In this document: positions 33,150 through 42,486 of the stretch, piece by piece
How the letters are laid out: every line of letters begins with the position of its first letter
Position numbering within the stretch: position 1 is the first letter of the stretch
Assembly (NCBI GenBank): GCA_039024635.1
Contig: JBCCQA010000023.1
Coordinates: 1 to 64,000 of the forward strand
DNA from: Kuafuiihalomonas sp039024635
GTDB taxonomy: Bacteria > Myxococcota > Kuafuiibacteriia > Kuafuiibacteriales > Kuafuiibacteriaceae
DNA: 64,000 nt
Direction: 5' to 3'
Notes under the pieces: generated by a model
The model's input: the letters and a program-made list of their open reading frames with translations, nothing else
Told to the model about the DNA's origin: nothing
Database searches by the model: none
Made by a program: the position numbers and the translations under genes

Positions 33150-35588
33150 TTGAGTGTGTTCGTCAGAGGCTGGCCAGCAGCTTCGAGTTCCGTGCTCTCG
33201 GCCGGCGCGCTCGGCAGCGCGATTCTCTTGGCTGGAGGTTGGAACTGGCCCGCGCTTGCATGTCTGGTGGCGATCGCGGTCGGCTTGATGCTCATCTGCG
33301 GATTCTCTGGCGTCCCAAACGGCTGGATGGATGTCTCGCTATTCCTGCTCGCGGCCTTCTACGCACTCCAAGGAATCGACGTAGGCTCGGCCTTGTCCCT
33401 ACTCAGCCCGAGAGCAGCTCAACTCAGGGAGGCCATTCTCGGCAGTGCTTCCGGCTCCATCTCCTACGAAGCGGCCGCCTCGTTTCGCGAGGCGGCGAAG
33501 TACGCCGTGTACGGGGCGGTCGTCTGGGCCGCCCGGGCACGTCGGCCGAAAGATGGCATGCTTAAAGTCGCACTCGCTGTGACGGTGGGCTCTCTACTCA
33601 TGGCCGCCATTCACATGGCCGTCGGGGAGCCGAAGCTCTACGCGATCTATCCTTGGAAGCTCGGGGCTGAGTTTCCTTCGACTACTCTCGTCAACCCAAA
33701 CCACGCCGCATCACTCTGCGGAATGGCCGCGTTCGCGGCAGCTGCGCTCGCGTCTAGCGAACGCCGCCGAAGGCGGAGAGCCTTCCTGATCCTGGCGGCC
33801 TTTGGGCTTGGATGTGTTTGTCTGTTCCAGGACTCGCTCGCGGGCAGCGCCTCCTTTCTCGGAATGCTCCTACTGGGGGCGGTGCTCGCCCACCGAACTG
33901 TCCACAGCAGCCCGATCTTGAAGAGATGGACCTTCGTCGGGGCTGCGACGGCTCTCCTGGTCGTCGTCATTTCCGGGCTGCGCTTCGTTGCCATTGGAAA
34001 CTTCGAGCAGGCGCTTGGTCCAAAGCTCGATGGAGTCCGTGACGTTCAGGGTATCGTACAGGACCACTGGTTGCTGGGCATCGGTCGCGGCTCCTTCGTA
34101 TCCGTCTATCCTCACTACAAGACGAGTGAACTCAACCTGACCTTCAGTTTCCCCGAGAACCTCCTGGCTCAACACGTGACCGAGTCTGGCCTCGTCATCG
34201 GACTCATGACCGTGGGGCTGCTCTTCACGATGGCGATCGGACAAAGGGCCCGGCCGCAAGCGCGGGAACGATGGCTACAGTGCGGTTCAGCTTTCTTCTT
34301 GGTCCATGAAAGCCTCGACTTCGGGAGCGAGATACCTGGACTGATGCTTCTGTTTCTTACGCTGGTGTGCGCCCAGAAGACGACCGGAAGACGTACGATT
34401 CGAAGGCGAGGATACGGGACTATTCCACTCACCATCGTCGGAGTCGGGCTGCTCATCGCCACCGCAATGGCAGCTCACCGAGGAGACCTCGATAGAGCCG
34501 AAAGGCGAATCGACGACATGCTTGGGTCATCCACCCCGCGGCCAGGACGACTGGAACTTGCGGAGGCTTACTCTCATCGCCATTTCGCAAACGGAGTCAT
34601 GTGGACCAAGCTCGCCAACTTGCAGGAACTGAGTATCGAGACCACAGCCGACCTCGGCAAGGCGCTGGAGACCGTCAATCGAGGGCTACTGACCCATCCG
34701 ACCTATCCTGACGTCCACCTGGTGGCGGGCCGACTCTTGATCTTGGCCGGGCACCGACGACAAGGCCTCGGGGAGTTTCGCCGAGCATGGGAACTGGCCT
34801 GGAACGGCAGACGGGTCGCCGAACAGATCGTCAAGCGCGTGGCCGAACCTTCGGACTTGGAGGTTGTGTTGCCTCGAAGGCCAGACGGAGTCACACCCGA
34901 ACCAGGCGCGGCCGCTTGGCTTTCGAAGTGGGCTCGCCTGCATGCGCCTGAGCCTCGCTACCGGGCCAAGATGAGAGAGCTCCTACCCCCAGCTGAGTCC
35001 GTGAGTTCTCCGGCACTGCTGAATAGACTCCGCTCGGAGGCTTCTGCTCTGGGCCGAAGCGAACTGGCGCTCGACTACGCCATGGCTTATTCAGACTTGG
35101 CGCCAGAGGACTGTTTGGGATGGCGCACCCTCTGGAAGCTGTGCATGGACCTGGAACGCAAATCTGAGGCCCAGGAGGCGTGGCGCCGGCTCGGGTCCTG
35201 CGCCGGCGACGGTGGCGAGCTGGCCTTGGGACGTCTGGAGAAGCTCATCGCGACCTCGAGCGTCACCGTCGACGGCGAACTGATTAGGGAGATCACTTCT
35301 CAGACTCGAGGTCCGGCCCGAAACAAGGTCATGACCATTGGGGCCGAGGTACTGATGGCGCAGGGCGACTGGCTAGAGGCCGAGGCCTTCGCCTCGATTG
35401 GCCTGAAGACACGCCCGGACAACATTCGACTTCGGCTGGTGAGGGCACGGGCCTACGCCGCCTTGGGTCGAACGCGGAGTGCTCGCCGTGACTTGGAGCA
35501 CATCCTCAAACAGTCCCCTGAGCACAAGCGCGCTCGCAGACTCCTCGAAACATGGAACAATGAGGCGTCCGGAGGGGGACCGCCATGA
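33150..35588 (+). CDS. O-antigen ligase/Wzy-like membrane protein fused to TPR region
   Basis: 812 residues; TTG at 33150 or GTG at 33156. About 11-12 transmembrane helices fill the first 440 residues, with the O-antigen-ligase-family loop VNPNHAASLCGMAAFAA and the periplasmic segment DHWLLGIGRGSFVSVYPHYK containing the family's Arg and His. The last 370 residues are soluble and helical with TPR-like pairs (RRARRLLETW, WLEAEAFASIGLKTRPDN). Such Wzy-TPR fusions occur in Gram-negative EPS loci. It is the best candidate for the polymerase of the locus; its stop overlaps the OPX gene start. Confidence 0.85.
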   Translation: MSVFVRGWPAASSSVLSAGALGSAILLAGGWNWPALACLVAIAVGLMLICGFSGVPNGWMDVSLFLLAAFYALQGIDVGSALSLLSPRAAQLREAILGSASGSISYEAAASFREAAKYAVYGAVVWAARARRPKDGMLKVALAVTVGSLLMAAIHMAVGEPKLYAIYPWKLGAEFPSTTLVNPNHAASLCGMAAFAAAALASSERRRRRRAFLILAAFGLGCVCLFQDSLAGSASFLGMLLLGAVLAHRTVHSSPILKRWTFVGAATALLVVVISGLRFVAIGNFEQALGPKLDGVRDVQGIVQDHWLLGIGRGSFVSVYPHYKTSELNLTFSFPENLLAQHVTESGLVIGLMTVGLLFTMAIGQRARPQARERWLQCGSAFFLVHESLDFGSEIPGLMLLFLTLVCAQKTTGRRTIRRRGYGTIPLTIVGVGLLIATAMAAHRGDLDRAERRIDDMLGSSTPRPGRLELAEAYSHRHFANGVMWTKLANLQELSIETTADLGKALETVNRGLLTHPTYPDVHLVAGRLLILAGHRRQGLGEFRRAWELAWNGRRVAEQIVKRVAEPSDLEVVLPRRPDGVTPEPGAAAWLSKWARLHAPEPRYRAKMRELLPPAESVSSPALLNRLRSEASALGRSELALDYAMAYSDLAPEDCLGWRTLWKLCMDLERKSEAQEAWRRLGSCAGDGGELALGRLEKLIATSSVTVDGELIREITSQTRGPARNKVMTIGAEVLMAQGDWLEAEAFASIGLKTRPDNIRLRLVRARAYAALGRTRSARRDLEHILKQSPEHKRARRLLETWNNEASGGGPP

Positions 35589-36181
35589 CGCTTTCCTCGG
35601 CTGCTCGCGTATTGATCTGCAGTCTCCTCGGGGGAGCCGCGTGTCGCTCCACGTCGGTCCCCCCCGAAGCCCTTCAGCCCCTCCCGATCGTATCGGATGC
35701 CCTAGATGTGGGTGACGCGATCGAAGTGAGGGTGTTTCGCGAGCCCGACTTGGCGGGCGTTTTTCAGATCGGCACATCAGGGGAGATAGACTACCCCCTC
35801 ATCGGGGCCATCATGGCGAAGGGCCACACTCCTCTGACGCTTCAGTCCGAAATCGAAGCACTCCTCGAGGACGGTTATCTGGTCGATGCCCAGGTGACCG
35901 TGCTCGTTAAGGAACGAGCCTCTCGAAAGATCCACGTGCTGGGCGCCGTACAGAAGCCGGGCTCCTTTCCCTTCGAGCCTGGTATGACCGTCATTCAAGC
36001 CATCACCAATGCTGGCGGGTTCTCTCAGCTAGCAGCACAGAACAGCGTCACCATCACACGCCGACGGGACGGTGAAGAAGTCTCGTTTCAAGTAAGGGTC
36101 GGGAGCATCCAGTCTGGGTCATCTCCGAACGTCTATCTCCAACCCCTGGATATCATCTTTGTTCGAGAGGCCATATTTTGA
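35585..36181 (+). CDS. Short OPX polysaccharide export lipoprotein
   Basis: 198 residues, ATG with GGAGGGG in front. Lipobox LLGGAAC, Cys20. The PES domain runs about 38-110 (LDVGDAIEVRVFREPDLAGVF..SGEIDYPLIG), and one SLBB domain about 115-175 (IHVLGAVQKPGSFPF, MTVIQAITNAGGFS). Wza proper has extra SLBB domains and a C-terminal amphipathic helix that crosses the outer membrane. Both are missing here, so this protein probably forms the periplasmic part of the translocon and relies on a separate barrel. It overlaps the kinase gene by 4 nt. Confidence 0.93.
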   Translation: MTLSSAARVLICSLLGGAACRSTSVPPEALQPLPIVSDALDVGDAIEVRVFREPDLAGVFQIGTSGEIDYPLIGAIMAKGHTPLTLQSEIEALLEDGYLVDAQVTVLVKERASRKIHVLGAVQKPGSFPFEPGMTVIQAITNAGGFSQLAAQNSVTITRRRDGEEVSFQVRVGSIQSGSSPNVYLQPLDIIFVREAIF

Positions 36182-38322
36182 GAAACGAATCACAACAGGG
36201 CTCTAGCAATCCCCTGGGCCTCGACCCTGCCGAAATCTTGCGTTCGTTGAGGAAGAGATGGCCGATCGCCCTCTTCGCCTTCGTCCTCCTGACCGCATCC
36301 GCCGTCTTTGCGACCACCCGAATTCCGCCTCAGTATCAAAGTCGCGCCCGCCTCATCATGGACCCTACGACGCCTAGAGTCCTTGATGAGGGTGCGGCTC
36401 TGGACGAAGCGGCCGAGCGCTATCGACGACAGTCCGAGTTCGTCAATACCCAGATGAAGGTCATCAAGAGTCGGCCTGTGCTCTTGGATGCCGTGATGCA
36501 GTCACAATTGCGAGAAGACGATGCATTCTTCTCGGAACGCGGCCTTTTGAAGGAACGGAGCAACGAAGACCTCGCCAACATTCTCGAGGACATGACGTCC
36601 GTCTCTCACTCCAAGACCAACAGTCTCGTGGACATCTCCGTCCGAGCTTTTGCGCCGGACAGGGCCGCCCGACTTGCCGATGCCATCGGCCAGGCCTACA
36701 TCGACTACTCTCTAGAGCAGCGGCTCGAGGGTGCGCGCCAGGCTTCTCGCTGGCTCGATCAACGCGTGGTCGAGCTCGCTCGGGATCTGGAGACCAAAGA
36801 GGGACAGCTTCAGAGCTTTCGCGAACAGAACCTACTTGTCTCCCTGTCTCTGGAGGATCGCCAGAACATGTCGTCCTCGCGCCTGTCCCTGCTGAACGAG
36901 CGCTTGATGGATACGAAGAGCCGATTGTTCGAGAAGGAAGCGTTTCAGCAGGCCTTTGGAACCGAATCCATGGACGGCCTCGCTCAGTCCAGTCTGGCAT
37001 CGGCCGAGAAAGTCTCGGTCATCGGTGACCTCCGGAGCGACTTGGTCAAGCTGAGACTGGAGCGCGCCCAGCTGGCCACTCGCTACGAGGAGAAGCATCC
37101 CGAAATGCAGGCCATACAACGGCGGATGGAAGAGGTCGTCCATGCTCTGGAACTCGAGGAAGGGGTGCTCCGACAGTCCATGCTTCGCGAGATCGACGGC
37201 TTGAAAGAGACCATCTCTTCGCTGGAGTCGGAGATGGAAAAGGAGAAGCGAGAAGCCCTGGCCATCAACTCCGTAGGACTCAAGTACGCACAGCTGAGCC
37301 GGGATGCCGATAATACGAGAGAGATCTACCAGAGCCTTCTCCGTCGACAGAGCGAGGTCGAGCTGTCGGGCCTACTCGAAGCCAACTTCGTACGCTGGTT
37401 CCAAAGAGCAGAACCAAAGGGGGTCCCCGTAAGTCCCTCGATGCTCAAGAACAGCCTGCTGGGGGCAGCGGCTGGAATCCTGCTTGCCCTCCTGATCGTC
37501 TTGGGAACCGCGCTTCTCGACAACTCGATTCATGGACGCGAAGACATCGAGGCGCTAGGCCTGGCCTTTCTTGGCGTGTACCCAAGGATTCTCACGCCCA
37601 TCCGAAGAAAAGAGTCATCGAGCCTAGACGAGAAGACGCCTGAACGTGATCTCTTTGTCCTCGAGAATCCGAGCAGCCAGGCTGCCGAGTGCGCTCGCTC
37701 CATCAGAACGAACCTCATTTTCATGAGTACAGGGAGACCGCTGAAGAAGATCCTCATCAGCTCTCCCAGGCCAAGCGAGGGCAAGACGACCACGACCATA
37801 GCGCTAGGTGTGACCATGGCTCAGGCTGGAAACCGCGTCCTCCTGGTCGACACCGATCTCCGCCGACCGAGCCTTCATCGTTCGTTCAGCATTCCGAGGT
37901 CGGATGGACTGACCAACCTGTTGCTCGGCGATGAACCGGACAAGGCAATCAAGGCATCGAGTACCCCGAACATGGACATTCTTCCATGCGGACGGATTCC
38001 ACCCAATCCCTCCGAGCTCCTACATACGGCTCGCTTTCACGAGGTCATCGACCGTCTGGCCGAGTCCTATGATCGAATCCTCTTCGACAGTCCCCCTCTG
38101 TGCGCCGTCGTAGATTCCACGATCCTGTCCAAGATCGTAGACGGTACCCTCATCGTCGCTCTCTCGGACGACACTCCTAAAGAATCTCTTCGACAGGCCA
38201 TATCGCGCCTTCGGGACGTGGATGCAAACATCCTGGGTGTAGTGTTGAATGACTTCGAGTCTTCCCGAGAAGACTATGGCTACGGCTACAACTACAGCTA
38301 CAAGGCAGTCGAAGAGCATTGA
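36178..38322 (+). CDS. Wzc-like chain-length regulator and tyrosine autokinase
   Basis: 714 residues, TTG start with GAGAGG in front. TM1 is at about 28-47, a coiled-coil periplasmic domain at about 180-400, and TM2 at about 426-447 with the preceding Pro-rich motif (GVPVSPS). The cytoplasmic BY-kinase has Walker A SPRPSEGKT (529-537), Walker A' LLVDTDLRRP (555-564) and Walker B ILFDSPP (634-640). The tail has five alternating tyrosines (700, 702, 704, 706, 708), the autophosphorylation cluster. Cycles of phosphorylation control polymer length and export. No tyrosine phosphatase gene is seen in the locus. Confidence 0.96.
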   Translation: MRNESQQGSSNPLGLDPAEILRSLRKRWPIALFAFVLLTASAVFATTRIPPQYQSRARLIMDPTTPRVLDEGAALDEAAERYRRQSEFVNTQMKVIKSRPVLLDAVMQSQLREDDAFFSERGLLKERSNEDLANILEDMTSVSHSKTNSLVDISVRAFAPDRAARLADAIGQAYIDYSLEQRLEGARQASRWLDQRVVELARDLETKEGQLQSFREQNLLVSLSLEDRQNMSSSRLSLLNERLMDTKSRLFEKEAFQQAFGTESMDGLAQSSLASAEKVSVIGDLRSDLVKLRLERAQLATRYEEKHPEMQAIQRRMEEVVHALELEEGVLRQSMLREIDGLKETISSLESEMEKEKREALAINSVGLKYAQLSRDADNTREIYQSLLRRQSEVELSGLLEANFVRWFQRAEPKGVPVSPSMLKNSLLGAAAGILLALLIVLGTALLDNSIHGREDIEALGLAFLGVYPRILTPIRRKESSSLDEKTPERDLFVLENPSSQAAECARSIRTNLIFMSTGRPLKKILISSPRPSEGKTTTTIALGVTMAQAGNRVLLVDTDLRRPSLHRSFSIPRSDGLTNLLLGDEPDKAIKASSTPNMDILPCGRIPPNPSELLHTARFHEVIDRLAESYDRILFDSPPLCAVVDSTILSKIVDGTLIVALSDDTPKESLRQAISRLRDVDANILGVVLNDFESSREDYGYGYNYSYKAVEEH

Positions 38323-38340
38323 CCCTGCCATCTCGCGGAC

Positions 38341-39756
38341 ATGGGCCATTCCAACATACATCTCAACGCGAGCGCCCTTCTTCTGGTGCTCTTGTCTGCT
38401 CTATCGGTCACGATGTGGCCGGTCGTAGGGGCAGCGACCATTTCGGCCGTCGCGCTTCTGCTGATTCTGGTGGCTGCGAGCCGTATTCGAAGTCCATCCA
38501 CTGGCCCTTCATCGAGTCTCGCTAAACCCCCATCAGTAACCGCGCTCGCGCCAACGACAGGAAAGCAGCTCCTCAGGCTCTTGCTCTTGGCTCTGGGCAT
38601 TCGGATGGCTATCTCTCTGCTCGTCAACTCGACTACCCTTTGGCTCTCCTTTTCTCCCGACGCCATCGGATGGGAGAATCTAGGTACTCTCTTTCGTGAC
38701 TACCTGCTGGGTCGCCAGATCGATCCCCCATCATTTCTTCAGAGCTTTCAGTCTCAGACCTTTTACGCCAGCTTGAACGGCTTGTTCTTGCTGGCCTTTG
38801 GATCCTCTCGCTTTACTGCCTCGCTCTTCAACTGCTTCGTCGGCGTCGGCGTAGCCCTCCTGTCTGCGCAGCTGGCTAGGAGGCTTCATGGCGAAGAGGC
38901 GCGGCGACGATGTCTTCTCCTATGCCTGTTCTTTCCATCTCTGGTTCTGTGGTCAGGCCTCAATCTCCGTGAGGTATGGGCGCACGGTGCCATTCTACTC
39001 TTCGTTCTCAGCGGCATGAGAATCCGAGAGCGCGTAGACCTGGTCTCCCTCAGCTTGTTGTTCGGCGCACTCTTCGCCGTCGGTCTTTTGCGCCCATACC
39101 TCATTCCGCTTCTAGGCCTGTCGCTAGCGGCCTCCTTCTTCGTCATTCGGCTTCGGCAGCTGCCAGCCATCGTAGCGGCGATCTTGGCTCTGGTCATGGT
39201 TTCTAAGAGCTTCGACTTCGGGCTGTTCGGTGTCGACGAGCTCATCTCCGTCGAGAGCCTGCAAACCGCCCAGCGGCTTCGAAGTGGTCTCGCGTATGGA
39301 GGAAGTGCCTACGGCCAAAACGCGGATACCTCCACGCTGTCGGGAGCGCTGACCTACCTTCCTTGGGGGCTGCTCCAGTTCTACTTCTCTCCGCTGCCGT
39401 GGTCCGTCCGGAGTTGGCAGCAGCTCTTGGCGGCGCCTGAGGTCTTCATCTGGGCCGGTTTGGCCTACCAGGGCTTTCGTCAGATTCTCAGTGATCTGGC
39501 CCGCAAAGGAACCGCATCCGTTCTCCCCGTCCTCGTCGTCCTTACCCTGTCTCTTGCCTACAGCCTGGTCTCAGGTAACGAAGGCACTGCTTTCCGACAT
39601 CGTGCTCAAGTCGTCGTGCTTATCCTTCCCTTCACCGCAGCATGGCAGACGCGTCGCTCCAGGACAGCCGAGCAAGGCGGCTCTCGACTGGATGCGAGTT
39701 CAAGAATCCAGGGACCGGAGCCGGCTTCGGGAACGGCGGCGGGCCACTATGCCTGA
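38341..39756 (+). CDS. Multi-pass membrane protein of the EPS locus
   Basis: 471 residues with about 10 transmembrane helices and an Arg/Ser-rich cytoplasmic tail. The arrangement, with a large loop between early helices (SPDAIGWENLGTLFRDYLLG) and LREVWAHGAILLF in the middle, resembles GT-C fold glycosyltransferases or Wzy polymerases, but no catalytic Asp motif is clear. It could be a second polymerase, a side-branch transferase or a transporter. It overlaps the next glycosyltransferase gene by 8 nt. Confidence 0.75.
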   Translation: MGHSNIHLNASALLLVLLSALSVTMWPVVGAATISAVALLLILVAASRIRSPSTGPSSSLAKPPSVTALAPTTGKQLLRLLLLALGIRMAISLLVNSTTLWLSFSPDAIGWENLGTLFRDYLLGRQIDPPSFLQSFQSQTFYASLNGLFLLAFGSSRFTASLFNCFVGVGVALLSAQLARRLHGEEARRRCLLLCLFFPSLVLWSGLNLREVWAHGAILLFVLSGMRIRERVDLVSLSLLFGALFAVGLLRPYLIPLLGLSLAASFFVIRLRQLPAIVAAILALVMVSKSFDFGLFGVDELISVESLQTAQRLRSGLAYGGSAYGQNADTSTLSGALTYLPWGLLQFYFSPLPWSVRSWQQLLAAPEVFIWAGLAYQGFRQILSDLARKGTASVLPVLVVLTLSLAYSLVSGNEGTAFRHRAQVVVLILPFTAAWQTRRSRTAEQGGSRLDASSRIQGPEPASGTAAGHYA

Positions 39757-40951
39757 GAGTGAGCAAGAGCTCCTGTTCCTCACTTGGGACGGCCCAAACA
39801 CAAAGTACGTCGAGGGACTCTTCGCCCCAATGCTCGCCAGCCTCGGCCGTCCGGCTTCGGTGCTGCAGCTGACCTATGCTCCCACAGAGACGACGTCCAA
39901 GGTCCGCGCGGCCGTTCGAGAGCTGGGGCTCGAGTATCAGGCCATACCCATCGCTGCTCCAAAGGACGGCCGAGGCGCTTTCCTAACTGGGCTCATGTCT
40001 GCTCGACGCCACCTCGAATCCGCGTTGAATCGAAGGCCCCCAAAGACCCTGATAGTTCGCTCAGTGCTTCCGTGGATTCCGCTGCTGCCATCGACTCTTC
40101 ACGGCCCGGTTCTCTTTGACACGGACGGGCTTCTCCCGGACGAGCGGCTAGAGGTCGGCGGGCCCGTGTCCAAGGCCGGCTATGTCCTTCTGCGGGGGCT
40201 GGAACTCGAGGCTTGCCGACGATCCCATGTCGTTCTGACGCGGACAAAGAGAGCAGCCGAGCTACTTCGCAGGCGAAGCCGCTGGCTGAGTTCTCGACCC
40301 ATCTTGAAGGTACCCAACGGCAGAGATGCAAGGGTCTTTTACCCCAGCGAACCCGGGGAGCAGGACGCCCTTCGACGTGAACTCCAACTCCCGACCGGAC
40401 GACCCATCGCAGTCATCATGGGCTCGATGGGTGAACAGTATCTTCCCAGCGCGACCCGAGACCTCGCCCTACGTCTGGCACGCGATCTGTCGGCCATCCC
40501 GCTCGTTCTGGCGCCGGACACGGCCAGGGCCGACCAATTCTTCGGCGACCTCCCTGAAGTGGTCATCCGCAGCGTTTCAACCACCCAGGTACCGAGCTAC
40601 CTCCGTGCGTCGAGCCTGGGAATCGCCCTCCGAAGGGCCAGCTTCTCCCAACAGGGCGTTCATCCGCTCAAGGTGGGCGAGTTCCTGCTTTCCGGGCTTC
40701 CGGTCGTTTGCTCGCGGGCTATCGGTGACCTCGACGAGGATCTCGCGCACGCAGAGGGCGTATTCCTCGTATCGAGGGACGGTACCAAACTCGACGAGGT
40801 CGTGGACTGGGCGCGAGAGGCGTTGTCGTCGAACAGCTTCGCAGGCGGGTGTCGCCGCCTCGGGGAGCGACACTTTTCACTGAGCAGCTCTTCCAGCCGG
40901 TATGCAGAGGCGATTAGGATCGCTGAGGAGAGGGCGAGGGCAGACGGATGA
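39749..40951 (+). CDS. GT-B glycosyltransferase
   Basis: About 400 residues from the ATG at 39749, which lies inside the end of the preceding gene. N-terminal segment ELLFLTWDGPNTKYVEGLFAPML and C-terminal elements VPNGRDARVFYPSEPGE, PIAVIMGSMGEQYLPSATRDLALRL in order, and GVHPLKVGEFLLSGLPVVCSRAIGD match GT4-like enzymes (segments quoted are from separate sites). Usual EX7E is replaced by KVGEFLLSGLP. It adds a sugar to the lipid-linked repeat. Its stop overlaps the asparagine-synthase-like gene by 4 nt, indicating coupling. Confidence 0.85.
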   Translation: MPESEQELLFLTWDGPNTKYVEGLFAPMLASLGRPASVLQLTYAPTETTSKVRAAVRELGLEYQAIPIAAPKDGRGAFLTGLMSARRHLESALNRRPPKTLIVRSVLPWIPLLPSTLHGPVLFDTDGLLPDERLEVGGPVSKAGYVLLRGLELEACRRSHVVLTRTKRAAELLRRRSRWLSSRPILKVPNGRDARVFYPSEPGEQDALRRELQLPTGRPIAVIMGSMGEQYLPSATRDLALRLARDLSAIPLVLAPDTARADQFFGDLPEVVIRSVSTTQVPSYLRASSLGIALRRASFSQQGVHPLKVGEFLLSGLPVVCSRAIGDLDEDLAHAEGVFLVSRDGTKLDEVVDWAREALSSNSFAGGCRRLGERHFSLSSSSSRYAEAIRIAEERARADG

Positions 40952-42486
40952 ATGAAGAGCCAGGCTCATCGCATTCCGATTCTTCAGCGAACGCTGCCCA
41001 GTGCCTCGGTCTGTTTGATCGCCAGCCCTTCTACTTCAAGACGGCCGATGGACGCGTCGTAGCAGGGCAAAGAGGCGCCGACGTTCTAAGTCAGCTTCCT
41101 GCGAATGAGCGAACGATAGATCCTTGCGCTCTTCTCTCAGTCCTCAGCTTTGAGCACATGCTGCATGAAGAGACTATCCTGGAGTCGGTCCGCCGTGTTC
41201 CCTGCTGGAGCCGAATCTCGAAGCAGGGAGAAGCGACGGAGGTTCCGATTCCACCCCATGGGACGAGAGCGCACACACCGGAGCAAGTGGCAGGAAACGT
41301 CTTCGCGATCCTCCGTCGTGAGATCCTGGCGTTCGCACGCGGACGCAGACGTGTGTATCTCCTGCTAAGCGGCGGAATGGACAGCCGTATCGTCGCCACA
41401 GCCGTGCGCTCCTTGCAGCATGACGGCCTCCTAGAGGTTCCGGTCGAGTCCGTGACCTGGGGTCAGCCTGGAAGCAGAGACGTTCACTACGCTCGGGAAT
41501 TGAGTCGTTCGCTCGGCTGGGTATGGCATCATGCAGAACTCACAGGTGAGACCTTTGCCCGTACCTTTGAAAGAACTGCGGGTCTTGTGGCAGGCGAAGT
41601 CGATCCCAAGCATGCACACCGATGGGATTGGTTCGAGACTGCGGACAAGGACGCCGTCGTCCTGGCGGCGACCTGGGGCGACAGTCTTGGCCGCGCGGAG
41701 TTCTCGCGCGTACATGTATCAAAACTCACGATTGCCCAACCTAGAGACCGATATCGCCTCCTGCGGACGGAAACCTACGAGCAGGCATCCAAGGAGTTGA
41801 TCCGGCGACGTACGCGGCACATTTGCCGTTTTGGAAAGCCTGATTCCGTGCGAGCGAGAGAACTCGAGCAACACACCTCGTACTTGAAAAGGATGCTCGG
41901 GAACACGCTCGATTTGATCGGAGAGTTCGTGCCGGTGGGCCAGCTTTTCACATCTCGCGAGATGACTCAGTACATCTTCAGCTTGGCTCCAAGCTCCCGA
42001 GACGACCGGGCCTATGAAGCCATCTTGCGCAAACACGCCCCCGACCTCCTTCGATTTGCTTGGGCCCGGACGGGTTTGGCTTACCGTGGGTCAGGTGAGA
42101 GCCAGGATGAGCTGAGCGTCGGTTTCCACGCCTACGGTCGCTGGCTCCGTTCGAATCTCCTGGAGATGCTGCATCACCTTCTCTTCGAGAACGGCGCCCT
42201 GGCCAAGCTCGAGGTGGTCGACGAGCCTCAACTGAGATGGGCATTTCGTGAGCTCCAGAAAGAGCGTCTCGACGACGACACCTCCCTGGCCACCCAGCTC
42301 TCGTGGCTTGCGGGTCTGTCTTGCGTAACGGAGAAGTTCGACGTGGGACCAGCCAGAGTCTCCCCACCGCGTTCACGCCTCCGAGGCCACCGACGTCGAG
42401 CTCTGGCCAGAGTCTCCCAGGTTGGACGTCGGATCTCTCGCCCCGCTCGCATGAAGCTACGCGATTTTCGCGGGAGGATCTCATGA
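40948..42486 (+). CDS. Asparagine-synthase-like enzyme lacking the glutaminase cysteine
   Basis: 512 residues, ATG with GAGAGGGCGAGGG in front. The C-terminal ATP-pyrophosphatase domain has the P-loop LLSGGMDSR (Ser141 to Ser146), GQPGSRDVHYAR and the later GESQDELSVG. The N-terminal 100 residues resemble only the second half of the class II glutamine amidotransferase domain, and there is no Cys2 start. Ammonia or another nucleophile must come from elsewhere. In polysaccharide loci such proteins probably amidate or amide-link uronic acids or amino acids. It overlaps the sulfotransferase gene by 4 nt. Confidence 0.85.
   Translation: MNEEPGSSHSDSSANAAQCLGLFDRQPFYFKTADGRVVAGQRGADVLSQLPANERTIDPCALLSVLSFEHMLHEETILESVRRVPCWSRISKQGEATEVPIPPHGTRAHTPEQVAGNVFAILRREILAFARGRRRVYLLLSGGMDSRIVATAVRSLQHDGLLEVPVESVTWGQPGSRDVHYARELSRSLGWVWHHAELTGETFARTFERTAGLVAGEVDPKHAHRWDWFETADKDAVVLAATWGDSLGRAEFSRVHVSKLTIAQPRDRYRLLRTETYEQASKELIRRRTRHICRFGKPDSVRARELEQHTSYLKRMLGNTLDLIGEFVPVGQLFTSREMTQYIFSLAPSSRDDRAYEAILRKHAPDLLRFAWARTGLAYRGSGESQDELSVGFHAYGRWLRSNLLEMLHHLLFENGALAKLEVVDEPQLRWAFRELQKERLDDDTSLATQLSWLAGLSCVTEKFDVGPARVSPPRSRLRGHRRRALARVSQVGRRISRPARMKLRDFRGRIS

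Noticed and set aside
40948..42486. Lasso-peptide cyclase, suggested by the asparagine-synthase fold without the glutaminase Cys
   Set aside because: No leader peptidase of the McjB type and no precursor-like small gene nearby; the neighbours are glycosyltransferases and a sulfotransferase.
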